A stretch of DNA of 36,363 nucleotides. Origin: CAYXWM01 sp964468805. Its GTDB lineage: Bacteria > Bacillota > Clostridia > Lachnospirales > WRBF01. The stretch covers positions 1-36,363 of the forward strand of contig CAYXWM010000025.1 in NCBI GenBank assembly GCA_964468805.1, read 5' to 3'. A program made the translations under genes and the position numbers. Positions 16,127 to 25,519 of the stretch are shown here, in pieces. Under the pieces are notes generated by a model that saw only the letters and a list, made by a program, of their open reading frames with translations, searched no databases and was not told the origin of the DNA. Every line of letters starts with the position of its first letter. The first letter of the stretch is position 1.

Positions 16127-17191
16127 ATGCAAATCGAAAAACGACTATCAACCAATCCCAAAACCAAACCTCAAGATAACACTTTGGTATTCGGCAAAGA
16201 ATTTACAGATCATATGTTCATTATGGATTATACCCACGGTAAAGGTTGGCACAGTGCAAGAATAGTACCCTACGCACCTTTCGAAATAGAACCGTCCGCC
16301 ATGGTTTTGCACTATGGTCAAGCGGTTTTCGAAGGCTTAAAAGCATATAACTCCGTAGACGGAAAAGTTTTGCTTTTCAGACCCCGTGCAAATTTCGAAA
16401 GATTGAATGTTTCCGACGAAAGACTTTGCATACCGGAATTGGACGTTGATTTTTGTGTTCAAGCCTTAAAAGAGCTTATTAAAACAGACAAAGACTGGAT
16501 ACCCAAATCCGAAGGAACTTCTCTCTATCTTCGTCCCTTTGTTATTGCTACAGAAGCATCTTTGGGCGTTCACCCTGCTTACGAATATAAATTTATGATT
16601 ATAATGTCACCGGTAGGAGCTTACTATCCCGAGGGTATTAATCCCGTCAGAATTTATATTGAGGACGAATATGTTAGAGCCGTAAAAGGCGGTATCGGGT
16701 TCACAAAAGCCACAGCAAACTATGCCAGCAGCTTAAAAGGTCAACAAAAGGCAAAGGATATGGGTTACACTCAAGTTCTTTGGTTGGACGGCATTCACCG
16801 TAAGTATATTGAAGAAGTAGGCACAATGAACGTTTTCTTTAAAATCAACGGTGAACTTGTTACTCCGGCTTTGGGCGGAAGCATACTTCCGGGCATTACC
16901 CGCGATTCAGTAATTACCTTGGCTAAACACTGGGGTATCCCGGTTTCTGAAAGACTTATTGAAATAGACGAAATCGTTGCCGCTTATAAAGACGGCACTT
17001 TGGAAGAAGCCTTCGGTACAGGCACAGCCGCAGTTGTAAGCCCCATCGGAAGCTTAACCTACAACGGAACCGAAATGACCGTTGCCGACGGAAAAACAGG
17101 TCCTATTTGCCAAAAAATCTACGATTGCCTCACCTCTATCCAATACGGCAAGGCTAAAGACGATTTCGGCTGGATAGAAGAAGTAATTTAA
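16127..17191 (+). CDS. ilvE: Branched-chain amino acid aminotransferase
   Basis: PLP-dependent transaminase for valine, isoleucine and leucine, 354 residues from ATG 16127. The Schiff-base lysine is Lys194 in GFTKATANYASSLKGQ. The blocks ALHYGQAVFEGLKAY (seen as VLHYGQAVFEGLKAY), LYLRPFVIATE and EVGTMNVFF, and the C-terminal EEAFGTGTAAVVSPIG, identify the fold-type IV enzyme of the larger (BCAT-like) subgroup. GAGGG (16113-16117) touches the ATG at 16121, so ATG 16127 at a spacing near nine is preferred. Last gene of the operon, followed by a strong terminator. Confidence 0.95.
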   Translation: MQIEKRLSTNPKTKPQDNTLVFGKEFTDHMFIMDYTHGKGWHSARIVPYAPFEIEPSAMVLHYGQAVFEGLKAYNSVDGKVLLFRPRANFERLNVSDERLCIPELDVDFCVQALKELIKTDKDWIPKSEGTSLYLRPFVIATEASLGVHPAYEYKFMIIMSPVGAYYPEGINPVRIYIEDEYVRAVKGGIGFTKATANYASSLKGQQKAKDMGYTQVLWLDGIHRKYIEEVGTMNVFFKINGELVTPALGGSILPGITRDSVITLAKHWGIPVSERLIEIDEIVAAYKDGTLEEAFGTGTAAVVSPIGSLTYNGTEMTVADGKTGPICQKIYDCLTSIQYGKAKDDFGWIEEVI

Positions 17192-17236
17192 GGAAACCGT
17201 ATAATCAACTACATTTGAAGCTACCCATTAAATTAC

Positions 17237-17272
17237 GGCAATTGCATTATAGAATGTAATTGCCTACTTTTT
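17237..17272 (+). terminator. Terminator of the ilvN-cimA-ilvE operon
   Basis: GGCAATTGCATT (17237-17248) pairs with AATGTAATTGCC (17253-17264) over 12 positions with an ATAG loop, followed by TACTTTTT. Confidence 0.85.
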
Positions 17273-17295
17273 AATTTATTGCGAGTAATTTACAC

Positions 17296-17470
17296 TATAC
17301 TTAATTGCATAAGGAATAGTAACAAAAGCTATTCTTCGTAAACGGTTCGCTCTTGCGTTTTTTATTAAAAAAACACCGGTCGCTCACCACTACGAATATA
17401 CGCTTTTGTTACTACACTCGAAATTAAGTATATATACTTAATTGCATAAGAAATTGTAACTAAAGCTTTT
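17296..17470. repeat. Imperfect 137-bp inverted repeat with a partial direct copy (MITE-like)
   Basis: TATACTTAATT (17296-17306) recurs inverted at 17422-17432. AGTAACAAAAGC (17318-17329) recurs inverted at 17402-17413, and the central arms TATTCTTCGTA/TACGAATA lie at 17330 and 17391. A second, partial direct copy of the left arm (TATACTTAATTGCATAAG) begins at 17433. No gene is visible. The remainder of the gap to 17657 shows nothing else I can name. Confidence 0.75.
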
Positions 17471-17657
17471 AAGTATAATCACACGTTGCCCAACAAAACA
17501 GACCATGAATACTTGACCCAAAATACCCCGGACTAAACAAGAGTCTTTTTGAAGGGAAAGAGAAACCGAAGAATTGATCTCAAATTTTATTTTAATAAAA
17601 CTCTTAATTAGGGTGTATTTTGAAACCTGTTAATCCTGTATAAGTTAGGGGATTATT

Positions 17658-19592
17658 ATGAAGACGGACAAAGTATTCCAAAAAATATTTACCTATGGCG
17701 GAATTATTTTGCTGACGGCTGTTGTGCTGACGGCGATTATATACGTAACCGGTTCTTATTTTACCTTTACGGATATTGCTAAAGGCCTGTCAGAGGGCAA
17801 AAATCCCGCTGAGGTTAGTATCTCACTGAAAAACGCCGCAAATTGGATGATAACCGTTTTGGTCTGTGCTGTACTTGCATTGACCTATTCCTTTTTCTTT
17901 GCGGCACGTATCGCCAAAAAGCAGAGTAATGACAAGAAAAGAAGCTTTGATGCAATTAAAGCCGGCAATCTGGTTCTGCTCTCCGTAAACAAATACGGCA
18001 CCGTAATTTACGCAAACAGCAATCTTCTTGATGCCACAGGTTACGAAAGCCATGAATTGCTGGGAAAAAAGATAGATCTGTTAATCAATCCTTCAGCAGA
18101 AGAAATCTTTTTGAAAGACTTCGGTGAGATGCTGAAAGAGCCAAGCGTTTGCCGATATATTATACCCTTGCAACGAAGAGACGGGACTGAGATTCACTAT
18201 CTTTGGAGCAGTAACCCCATACAAAACGAAACCGGTTCAACCATTGTGGAAATGCTTGGTGTTAACATAAGCCTTTTAAGAAACCGTCAAGAGAAAATTC
18301 ATAAGCTTGCTTATTACGATAACCTTACCGGCCTGCCCAATGTAATCTTTTTTGAAGAGCATACGGACAGCTTAATAAAGTGCAATACGGAATTTGCAGT
18401 GTTGTACATTGATTTGGATAACTTTAAGTATATTAACGATACTTACGGGCGTGGCGTGGGCGATAAGTTGCTCTACGAAATTTGCTGTGAGCTGAACAAA
18501 AATCAGACCGGTAAAGAATTTATCAGCCGCTGTGGTGGCGACGAAATTATAATCGCCTACAGAAATTACGCCAATCCCAATGAAGTAGCCGAATATTCAA
18601 GTTTTGTGCTTAACAAAATAAAGCAAGAATATGAAGTAAACGGCATGACAATAAACACATCCGGCAGTATAGGCATAAGTTTCTTTCCCGAGGACGGAAG
18701 TACCTTTGCCGAATTATACAAAGCCTCTGTGGTTTCCATGAACAAGGCGAAGGAACTGGGCAAAACCCGAGCGGTATTCTACAGCCAAGCTATAAAGGAA
18801 GAAGTAAATTCAACCCAACTGCTGGAGGACGAACTGAAAGAAGCCGTTAAAAATAACGAGTTTATTCTCTATTATCAACCCCAATATCATATAAGAACCG
18901 GCGATATTTACGGCTTCGAAGCCTTAATACGTTGGATTAGCCCCAACAGAGGAAACGTTCAACCGGGTGTTTTCATTCCGGCTCTGGAAAAAAGCCAATT
19001 GGTGGTTCCCGTGGGTTATAAGGTCATGGAGGAAGCGGCGGAATTTTCAAAGAAAATAGAATCTATGGGTTATTCCAATCTTCGTGTCTCCATAAACGTT
19101 TCTGCTGTTCAGCTTACCAGAGATGATTTTGTGGAAAAAACCATAGAGATACTCAAGGCTTCCGGTGTAAACCTGAAAAATATCCGCCTGGAAATAACCG
19201 AGTCGGTAATGTTTGACTTTGCCGAGTCAAACATAGAAAAAATGCACCTGCTCACCAAATCCGGCATAACCATAGCCTTAGACGACTTTGGAACCGGATA
19301 TTCGCCCTTGACCTACCTGAAAAAACTGCCTATGGGTCTGCTGAAAATCGACAAGACCTTAACGGACGAAATCGTGGACGACAAGGAAAATCGCGAGATT
19401 GTTTCCTCAATCATAGACCTGGCGCACAGTATTAATATTGAAGTGGTTGCCGAGGGCGTGGAATACGAGGAGCAATTAAATTGGCTGAGAAACAAAGGCT
19501 GTAATATTTGCCAGGGATACTACTCCGGCAAACCGGCTCCCATGAACGAAGCCTTTAAATTCCTTACAAAAAATATCTACCGTGATAGGTAA
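17658..19592 (+). CDS. Membrane-bound PAS-GGDEF-EAL protein (cyclic di-GMP turnover)
   Basis: A 644-residue signalling protein. Two membrane segments (about 11-34 and 62-84) enclose a short outer loop of roughly 27 residues. A PAS domain follows (about 100-205), then a GGDEF domain (210-375) with GGDEI at 293-297, and an EAL domain (385-640). The EAL residues for metal and catalysis look intact: EAL 421-423, EITES, DDFGTG 542-547, Lys563 and AEGVE near 598-602. It is therefore probably an active c-di-GMP phosphodiesterase. The diguanylate cyclase site has Ile instead of Phe in the signature, and the region after it (VVSMNKAKELGK) is degenerate, so cyclase activity is uncertain. Preceded by AGGGG; no c-di-GMP riboswitch was found upstream. 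Confidence 0.92.
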   Translation: MKTDKVFQKIFTYGGIILLTAVVLTAIIYVTGSYFTFTDIAKGLSEGKNPAEVSISLKNAANWMITVLVCAVLALTYSFFFAARIAKKQSNDKKRSFDAIKAGNLVLLSVNKYGTVIYANSNLLDATGYESHELLGKKIDLLINPSAEEIFLKDFGEMLKEPSVCRYIIPLQRRDGTEIHYLWSSNPIQNETGSTIVEMLGVNISLLRNRQEKIHKLAYYDNLTGLPNVIFFEEHTDSLIKCNTEFAVLYIDLDNFKYINDTYGRGVGDKLLYEICCELNKNQTGKEFISRCGGDEIIIAYRNYANPNEVAEYSSFVLNKIKQEYEVNGMTINTSGSIGISFFPEDGSTFAELYKASVVSMNKAKELGKTRAVFYSQAIKEEVNSTQLLEDELKEAVKNNEFILYYQPQYHIRTGDIYGFEALIRWISPNRGNVQPGVFIPALEKSQLVVPVGYKVMEEAAEFSKKIESMGYSNLRVSINVSAVQLTRDDFVEKTIEILKASGVNLKNIRLEITESVMFDFAESNIEKMHLLTKSGITIALDDFGTGYSPLTYLKKLPMGLLKIDKTLTDEIVDDKENREIVSSIIDLAHSINIEVVAEGVEYEEQLNWLRNKGCNICQGYYSGKPAPMNEAFKFLTKNIYRDR

Positions 19593-19612
19593 TCGGCTTA
19601 ATAGCCGAAACA

Positions 19613-19653
19613 AAAAAGAGGCGAAACCCAAACAGGGGTTTTCGCCTCTTTCT
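19613..19653. terminator. Bidirectional terminator between the GGDEF-EAL gene and spoVB
   Basis: AAAGAGGCGAAACCC pairs with GGGTTTTCGCCTCTTT around AAACAG. A-rich sequence on one side and T-rich sequence on the other let it serve both converging genes. Confidence 0.85.
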
Positions 19654-19689
19654 CCAATGTTTAATTCTAGCAGATTGATTTTGCAGTAC

Positions 19690-21225
19690 TTAAACTTGCC
19701 TCCGCTTCAAAGCCCCGGACAAATCCTCTCGGGACAAACAACCCGTAACCAATATAAATACGCTGTACAGCAGTACCAACAGGGTTATGGATACTACCAA
19801 CCCCATTACCTCTCCGAACATATTATAAATAAATTTATTGGCAAAATATTTTACCGTCAATCCCGTAGCCAAAGCTGAAATTACGGGCTTGAAAAACCAG
19901 TTGCCAAACTCGAAGTTCAGCTCCACAGATTCCCGTAGTTTAGCTACCTCTATAGCACATATTACTATCAAACTTACAAACCAACCGATTATAAACCCTT
20001 TTAACCCCTGTTTGGGCACAAGGAAATAGATAAAGCCTATGTTTATAACCGAAGAAATCAAGCTGTTTCTGAATATAAAAACCTGAAAACCCAGCCCGTT
20101 CAATATACCCGAAAGCACCAACTGCATATACAGAAAGGGGCACATTATTCCAAGCAGTATAAGCATCATACTAATATCTTGATGATATATTACTTGCCCC
20201 AACTCCGATGCAAAAACCACAAATATAGCCGCCGCTCCGAATCCGATTATAGATGAAAACAGGATGGATTTTGAAGCCGTGTATTTTATTTTTTGATAAT
20301 TCTTTACAGCCGAAGCCTCAGAAACCGCCGGCACCAAGGATATTGCCAGCGACATTAAAAACGCGGAGGGAAAGTATATAAGCGGCATAGCCATACCGGT
20401 AATCTGCCCAAAGGCACTGATTGCCTCCTTGGCGTTCATTCCGTGTACCTGTAACCTAAGGGGTATCAAAATATTTTCAAAAGTGGCAAGCAAAGAACCC
20501 ATTACCCTTGTTCCGGTCAAAGGTATAGCCATGGCAAGCAACATAGCCAAGGATTTACCGGGGGTAATGGAGGGTTTCTTATAAAGCTCTCGTACCTTAG
20601 ACTTTTTATACGCCACAAAGGCAAACAAAAAGGAAAATGCCTCCTCTGCCACTATACCGATTAATGCCACAGCACAGGCAAATTCAAGACCCAGGGGCAT
20701 AAAGGTTCCCGCAAGCAGGAATACAACCACCATACGCACAACTTGCTCTACCACTTGATTTATGGCGGGTATCATGGTTTCTTGCAAGCCGAAGAAATAT
20801 CCGCGTATACAAGACCCGGCAGACATAAAGGGAATGGCAAAGGCTAGGATTTGCAAAGCAAGTGTAGTTCTGGTATCCTTAAATATAAGCACGGCTGTTA
20901 ACTGGGCTGTATAAAACAATACCACTGAGATAACCAACCCTATGCCGGTTGTGAGCATTACGGATTGTCGCAAAAGCCGACGCATATTGCCGTATTCGCC
21001 CTTTGCCTTTTCCTGTGCCGTCAGCTTGGATATGGTTGTGGTAAAGCCGGAACAGGCCAAACTCCATGCCAAAGAATATATGGGTAATATCAATTGATAT
21101 AGCCCCATACCCTCGGCACCCATCATATTAGACATATAAATACGGTAAACAAAACCGAGAATTCGAGTGATTATTCCGGCACAAGTCAGGATAATGGCAG
21201 AAGAAACTATGGATTTTTTTGTCAT
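19690..21225 (-). CDS. spoVB: Stage V sporulation protein B (MOP-superfamily lipid II/polysaccharide flippase)
   Basis: Multispanning membrane protein of 511 residues with about 14 hydrophobic segments. The N-terminal block (SAIILTCAGIITRILGF, YRIYMSNMMGAEGMGLYQLI) is characteristic of SpoVB and the polysaccharide transporter family; SpoVB takes part in spore cortex synthesis, probably by moving lipid-linked precursors across the outer forespore membrane. The match to the SpoVB subgroup rather than general PST/MurJ flippases rests on the N-terminal sequence and the sporulation-rich setting. The start ATG 21225 has GGGAG upstream on the minus strand. It stands alone, convergent with the GGDEF-EAL gene. 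Confidence 0.85.
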   Translation of the reverse strand: MTKKSIVSSAIILTCAGIITRILGFVYRIYMSNMMGAEGMGLYQLILPIYSLAWSLACSGFTTTISKLTAQEKAKGEYGNMRRLLRQSVMLTTGIGLVISVVLFYTAQLTAVLIFKDTRTTLALQILAFAIPFMSAGSCIRGYFFGLQETMIPAINQVVEQVVRMVVVFLLAGTFMPLGLEFACAVALIGIVAEEAFSFLFAFVAYKKSKVRELYKKPSITPGKSLAMLLAMAIPLTGTRVMGSLLATFENILIPLRLQVHGMNAKEAISAFGQITGMAMPLIYFPSAFLMSLAISLVPAVSEASAVKNYQKIKYTASKSILFSSIIGFGAAAIFVVFASELGQVIYHQDISMMLILLGIMCPFLYMQLVLSGILNGLGFQVFIFRNSLISSVINIGFIYFLVPKQGLKGFIIGWFVSLIVICAIEVAKLRESVELNFEFGNWFFKPVISALATGLTVKYFANKFIYNMFGEVMGLVVSITLLVLLYSVFILVTGCLSREDLSGALKRRQV

Positions 21226-21300
21226 GACACACTCCCATCTTTCTCGTCTATAAAAACAAACGCTAGGACAATTAATGTATATTCAATAAAAACGAGCATT

Positions 21301-21404
21301 ATACTAATTCCAAATAAGATGAAGGACAAAAATAATCGTTTTTTCCTTGAACCTTTGGAAAAAAATCAATTATTTTTGTCCTTTGTTTAAAATGGAATCA
21401 ATAT
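21301..21404. repeat. 104-bp palindromic repeat (copy 1)
   Basis: Ends are ATACTAATTCC and GGAATCAATAT (imperfect inverted ends). Internal arms are AGGACAAAAATAATCGTTTTTT and its near-complement, closing on TTGAACCTTT. Copies occur at 28799 (inverted) and 31538 (shortened). TA-rich flanks fit a small non-autonomous transposable element. It lies between the divergent spoVB and radical SAM genes. Confidence 0.85.
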
Positions 21405-21431
21405 ATAACAAAAATAAGACAGGGTGATATT

Positions 21432-23162
21432 ATCAAAGTAAGTCTGGTGGCGGTAAACGCCAAATTTATACACAGTTCTCTTGCCATAAGAAGCTTAAAA
21501 GCTTACAGCTCATACAAAAATCATATAAAATTGCAGGAATTTACCATAAATCAACAAGAAAACCTTATTCTCTCGGAAATATACAAAATAAAACCCCAAA
21601 TTATAGGCTTCAGTTGTTATATTTGGAATATAGAAATTATTCTCTCGATTATAAATAATCTTAAAAAGATCCTGCCGGAAACCGTAATAATTTTGGGCGG
21701 TCCGGAGGTTTCTTTCGAGACGGAAGAATTATTTAAAGATAACGCCGTAGATATAGTTATAAAAGGCGAGGGCGAGCATAGCTTTCACAGCCTTATGAAA
21801 TATTTTATAGACAAAGAAGGCACCATGGAGGAAATCAAGGGAATAGCCTTTAAAAAAGACGGCGAAATAATTCAAACTGAACCCCAACCGCCTTTAAAAT
21901 CCCAAGACATTCCTTTTCCTTATGAAGACGAACCGGAATTTCCCGAAAATAAAATTTTATATTACGAATCCTCAAGGGGTTGCCCTTATAATTGCGGTTA
22001 CTGCCTTTCTTCCACAGACAAGACCCTACGTTTTTTAAGAATAGAAAGGGTCTGCCAAGAACTGCAAAAATTTCTGGATGCAAAAGTACCCCAAGTAAAA
22101 TTTATAGACAGAACCTTTAACGCCAATAAAAGCCACGCCATGCAAGTCTGGAAATACTTAAAAGATCACGACAACGGCATAACTAATTTTCATTTTGAAA
22201 TTTGTGCGGATATTCTTACAGACGACATGATAGATTTTTTGAAAACCGTCCGCAAAGGTCAATTCCAATTCGAGATAGGCGTACAATCCACCAATAAAAA
22301 CACCTTGGAATACATTAACCGCAGAACAAATTTGGACAGACTATTCCAAAGAACCCGTGAAATAGCCTCTTTCGGCAATATACATCAACATCTGGATTTA
22401 ATAGCCGGTCTGCCTTTTGAGGACTTGGAATCCTTCAGAAATTCCTTTAACCGAGTCTACTCCGCAAAGCCGGAAATGCTGCAACTGGGGTTTTTGAAAC
22501 TGCTGAAAGGTTCCCAATTAAGAAACGAAGCCCAAAATCTGGGTATAGTTTACAAAGACAAGGCAGATTACGAAGTTCTCTACACCAAGGAGCTTTCCCA
22601 TGAGGACTTGCTTCTTTTGAAATCTGTGGAAAATGTACTGGAATTGTTTTATAATTCACAAAAGTTTACATCTGCGTTATCATATATAATGCAATACGAA
22701 ATTCCCTTTGAGTTTTACGAAAAACTGGCTAAATTTTGGGATAAAAACGAATACAATCTGGTTTCCCACGGCAGGATTGCCCTGTATACGCTTTTTAGGG
22801 ACTTTGTAGAAATTTATTATCAAAAATATCTTCCCCAAGTAACTGCCCTGCTTAAATTTGACCTTTGTTCATCTGAACTCACAAAAAATCTACCGGCTTG
22901 GGCAATAACCGAACCAACCCAAGAAGAACGCAAAAAAGTCAACGAAATTTATTCGGATGACTGCCAAAGGAATCTCTATTTTCCAAACTCTCCAATTAAA
23001 GATCGCAAAGCACTTTATCGTAAAAGCACAGCGGAAGTCTTTGAACACAACGTTCTATGTTGGACAGAAAACCAACTTGAACCTATGAAAGATCGCACCC
23101 TTATTTTATTTGACCACAGCAACAAAGATAGGGGTTGCTTGTACAGCAAAATTAAATTATAA
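21432..23162 (+). CDS. B12-binding-domain radical SAM protein
   Basis: About 576 residues. An N-terminal cobalamin-binding Rossmann domain (residues about 1-140, with IIGFSCYIWNIE and VILGGPEVS) is followed by a radical SAM domain whose cluster cysteines are in SRGCPYNCGYCLSS. Family relatives begin like MKVLLVALNAKYIHSS, and the frame here reads KVSLVAVNAKFIHSS. The first ordinary start, GTG 21447, would cut off that strand and has no ribosome binding site; AGGGTG (21421-21426) is five bases before ATC 21432, so a non-standard ATC (or ATT 21429) start is proposed. The C-terminal 180 residues resemble the helical extension (DUF4080) of such proteins. The substrate is unknown. A terminator follows. 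Confidence 0.85.
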   Translation: MKVSLVAVNAKFIHSSLAIRSLKAYSSYKNHIKLQEFTINQQENLILSEIYKIKPQIIGFSCYIWNIEIILSIINNLKKILPETVIILGGPEVSFETEELFKDNAVDIVIKGEGEHSFHSLMKYFIDKEGTMEEIKGIAFKKDGEIIQTEPQPPLKSQDIPFPYEDEPEFPENKILYYESSRGCPYNCGYCLSSTDKTLRFLRIERVCQELQKFLDAKVPQVKFIDRTFNANKSHAMQVWKYLKDHDNGITNFHFEICADILTDDMIDFLKTVRKGQFQFEIGVQSTNKNTLEYINRRTNLDRLFQRTREIASFGNIHQHLDLIAGLPFEDLESFRNSFNRVYSAKPEMLQLGFLKLLKGSQLRNEAQNLGIVYKDKADYEVLYTKELSHEDLLLLKSVENVLELFYNSQKFTSALSYIMQYEIPFEFYEKLAKFWDKNEYNLVSHGRIALYTLFRDFVEIYYQKYLPQVTALLKFDLCSSELTKNLPAWAITEPTQEERKKVNEIYSDDCQRNLYFPNSPIKDRKALYRKSTAEVFEHNVLCWTENQLEPMKDRTLILFDHSNKDRGCLYSKIKL

Positions 23163-23204
23163 AGACCTTGGGGAGAAAAACCCCACTTTTCCCAAGGTTT
23201 TAAT
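23161..23204. repeat. GGGGGAGAAAACC-type palindrome used as terminator (copy 3, inverted)
   Basis: AAAGACCTTGGGGAGAAAAACC is the reverse complement of the right half of copy 1. CCTTGGG (23166-23172) pairs with CCCAAGG (23191-23197), followed by TTTT. The element starts at the last bases of the radical SAM gene and probably ends its transcript. Confidence 0.7.
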
Positions 23205-23237
23205 CTAATCACACACAAACGAAAGCGTAGGAGGAAT

Positions 23238-23870
23238 ATGACAGAAAAAGTTGAATACATACTGGACAAACTGGACGAGCTTTACCCAAACTTAACTAAA
23301 TGCTACTTAAATTACACCAAGCCTTACGAGCTTCTTATCGCCACCATTCTTTCCGCTCAATGTACAGACGACAGGGTAAACCTTGTCACGGAAACTCTGT
23401 TCCGCAAATACACCACCCTTGAAGCCTTTGCAAACGCCGACCTTGCCCAAATGGAAGAAGACATCCGCAGCACCGGTTTTTATAAAACCAAAGCGAAACA
23501 CATAATACAATCGGCGAATATATTAATAGACAAACACAAGTCCCAAATGCCCTCGGCTATTGAGGACCTTACCGCCATGCCCGGGGTCGGTCGCAAAACC
23601 GCAAATGTGGTCAGAGGACATATTTTTTTGATTCCGTCCATAGTGGTGGATACCCATGTAAAACGCGTCTCAAACCGGCTGGGGCTTACCCCTAACACCG
23701 ACCCCGAAAAAATAGAATTCGACTTGATGAAGGTATTGCCGGAAAGTGCCTGGATTAGATATAATACTCAAATAATAGCCCACGGCAGAAAAGTCTGTAA
23801 GGCAAGAAAACCCGACTGCAACGAGTGTCAACTAAGCATACATTGCACCGCCGGGACTGCTGTGATATAA
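23238..23870 (+). CDS. nth: Endonuclease III (DNA glycosylase/AP lyase)
   Basis: Base-excision repair enzyme of 210 residues that removes oxidised pyrimidines and cuts at the abasic site. The helix-hairpin-helix LTAMPGVGRKTANVV holds catalytic Lys120, and Asp138 is in VVDTHV. The 4Fe-4S cluster ligands are Cys187, Cys194, Cys197 and Cys203 with the family spacing C-x6-C-x2-C-x5-C. The start ATG 23238 has a strong AGGAGG. All active-site and cluster residues are present, so it should be functional. Confidence 0.96.
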   Translation: MTEKVEYILDKLDELYPNLTKCYLNYTKPYELLIATILSAQCTDDRVNLVTETLFRKYTTLEAFANADLAQMEEDIRSTGFYKTKAKHIIQSANILIDKHKSQMPSAIEDLTAMPGVGRKTANVVRGHIFLIPSIVVDTHVKRVSNRLGLTPNTDPEKIEFDLMKVLPESAWIRYNTQIIAHGRKVCKARKPDCNECQLSIHCTAGTAVI

Positions 23871-23923
23871 TTGTACATTAATATTAATTTCGGTAACTTT
23901 ATTAAAGTCTTTTTGATGGGAGA

Positions 23924-23961
23924 GTGATAAAACTTTTTTCTTACAAAAAAGTTTTTATCAC
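23924..23961. terminator. Hairpin after nth
   Basis: GTGATAAAACTTTTTT pairs with AAAAAAGTTTTTATCAC around CTTAC. It is flanked by AGTCTTTTTGA and AGTCTTTAC, echoing the flanks of the GGGGGAGAAAACC palindromes, but the arms differ. It can form on both strands. It separates nth from the carboxypeptidase gene. Confidence 0.6.
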
Positions 23962-23999
23962 AGTCTTTACGCCTTTACCCGGAAAAGTTAGGAGTGAGC

Positions 24000-25439
24000 A
24001 TGAGACGATTTAAACTGTTTATCGCTTTATTAATAATTTGCCTTCCGTTTTTCGGCACGGCAGCCTACGGTGCAACTTTGGAATTAACCGCCAAATCCGC
24101 AATATTGGTTGAAGAAACCACCGGCAAAGTCCTCTTTGCAAAGGCGGAAAACGAGCGTATGTATCCCGCCTCCATGACCAAACTGCTGACCGCAATGATA
24201 GTTTTGGACTATTTCAAGCCCGAGGAAATAATCACAGCCGGACCGGAAATATTCAAAGCACCGCGCGGCTCCAGCCTTGCAAAACACCGTGAGGGCGAAG
24301 CTTTAAGTATTATAAATCTGGTGAGAGCCTTAATTATAGTCTCCGGAAATGACAGCTCCTGTTTGGCGGCAAAGGTTGTTATCACAAAAATCGAAGGTGA
24401 ACAACCGGACTATGCAACTATAGAGAAAAAATTCAGCGACCTAATGAACGCCAAGGCAAAAGAACTGGGTGCAAACAACAGCAATTTTGTCAATCCCCAC
24501 GGCTTCCACGACCCCAACCATTACACCACCGCAAACGATATGTCCCTAATCGCCCGTGCCGCCATGAAATACGACCTTATCCGTCAAGTTGCCGGCGAAA
24601 AAAGTTACAAGGGCAAAAGCGTGGAAAACAACAGCGACCCAAACCTTAAAATCCGCGATTATGACTGGCAAAGCCATAATTTGCTTATAAACTCGGAAGA
24701 ATATGGGTATGCTTATGCAACGGGAATAAAAACCGGCTTCCATGATGAGGCTTCCCATTGCGTAGCCGCTTCCGCCAATAAAGGCGACATAAATCTGATT
24801 TCCGTGGTCTTTTATTCTCCGGAACCGGAACGCTGGTTTGATACCAAAAAATTGTTTGATTACGGCTTCAATAATTTCGGTTATGTAACCATAGGCAAGA
24901 AAGGCGTTTTGGATGAAAGTATTCGTATGGTCAACAGTCGCCTGGGCGAACCGGACACGCTTACCGTCAGCACTGACGATACCTTTACCGAATTTTTAAA
25001 CCTTGAAGAGTCCAAAACCATTACCCAAAAAGTTACCTATAACTCCGAATTCATTCCCACAGCCGAAGACTTGGAAAAATTACGGGAAGCCGACAAAGGC
25101 GAAAAAGAACCCAAACCCGAACCCTCGGCGTACCTAAAAGCACCCATAGAAGAAGCGCAAAACGTAGGTACCATAGAATATATCCTAAACGGTGAAGTGC
25201 TTTTCACGGGTAAAGTCATGGCACAAAGCCAAATTCAAGAGCGTACCTTTGAAAGCGATTTGAATTATTACTTTACCCAAGCAAAGAATTTTATTTTTTC
25301 CGTAAACTCGTTGCCTTATTTCGCCGTTTTGATTATAATAATCTTTGGTGTAATTTTTGCTGTAAAACGACGTAAATCTCGGTACAGATATTCATACTCC
25401 CGAAGATTGCGTTCACCCCGAAAAAGAAGATACAGATAA
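24000..25439 (+). CDS. D-alanyl-D-alanine carboxypeptidase (penicillin-binding protein 5/6 type)
   Basis: Trims the terminal D-alanine from peptidoglycan stem peptides outside the cell. The signal peptide ends near AAYGA (residues 21-25). The catalytic motifs are SMTK (Ser58, Lys61), SGN in VSGNDSS, and KTG in GIKTGFHDEA. A C-terminal beta-rich domain spans about 300-400. The protein ends in a membrane segment (about 435-455) and a strongly basic tail rich in Arg, unlike the amphipathic helix anchor of classical DacA. Length is 479. AGGAG precedes ATG 24000; a GTG at 23994 overlaps it. DacF, DacB or DacA types cannot be told apart here, so no symbol is given. Confidence 0.92.
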   Translation: MRRFKLFIALLIICLPFFGTAAYGATLELTAKSAILVEETTGKVLFAKAENERMYPASMTKLLTAMIVLDYFKPEEIITAGPEIFKAPRGSSLAKHREGEALSIINLVRALIIVSGNDSSCLAAKVVITKIEGEQPDYATIEKKFSDLMNAKAKELGANNSNFVNPHGFHDPNHYTTANDMSLIARAAMKYDLIRQVAGEKSYKGKSVENNSDPNLKIRDYDWQSHNLLINSEEYGYAYATGIKTGFHDEASHCVAASANKGDINLISVVFYSPEPERWFDTKKLFDYGFNNFGYVTIGKKGVLDESIRMVNSRLGEPDTLTVSTDDTFTEFLNLEESKTITQKVTYNSEFIPTAEDLEKLREADKGEKEPKPEPSAYLKAPIEEAQNVGTIEYILNGEVLFTGKVMAQSQIQERTFESDLNYYFTQAKNFIFSVNSLPYFAVLIIIIFGVIFAVKRRKSRYRYSYSRRLRSPRKRRYR

Positions 25440-25519
25440 GCAAATATTTCAGCTTAAAAAACTTACCCCGGTCGAACACCCTTCCTTCGTCCGGTTTATA
25501 TTCCCACTAGGAGGCTACT

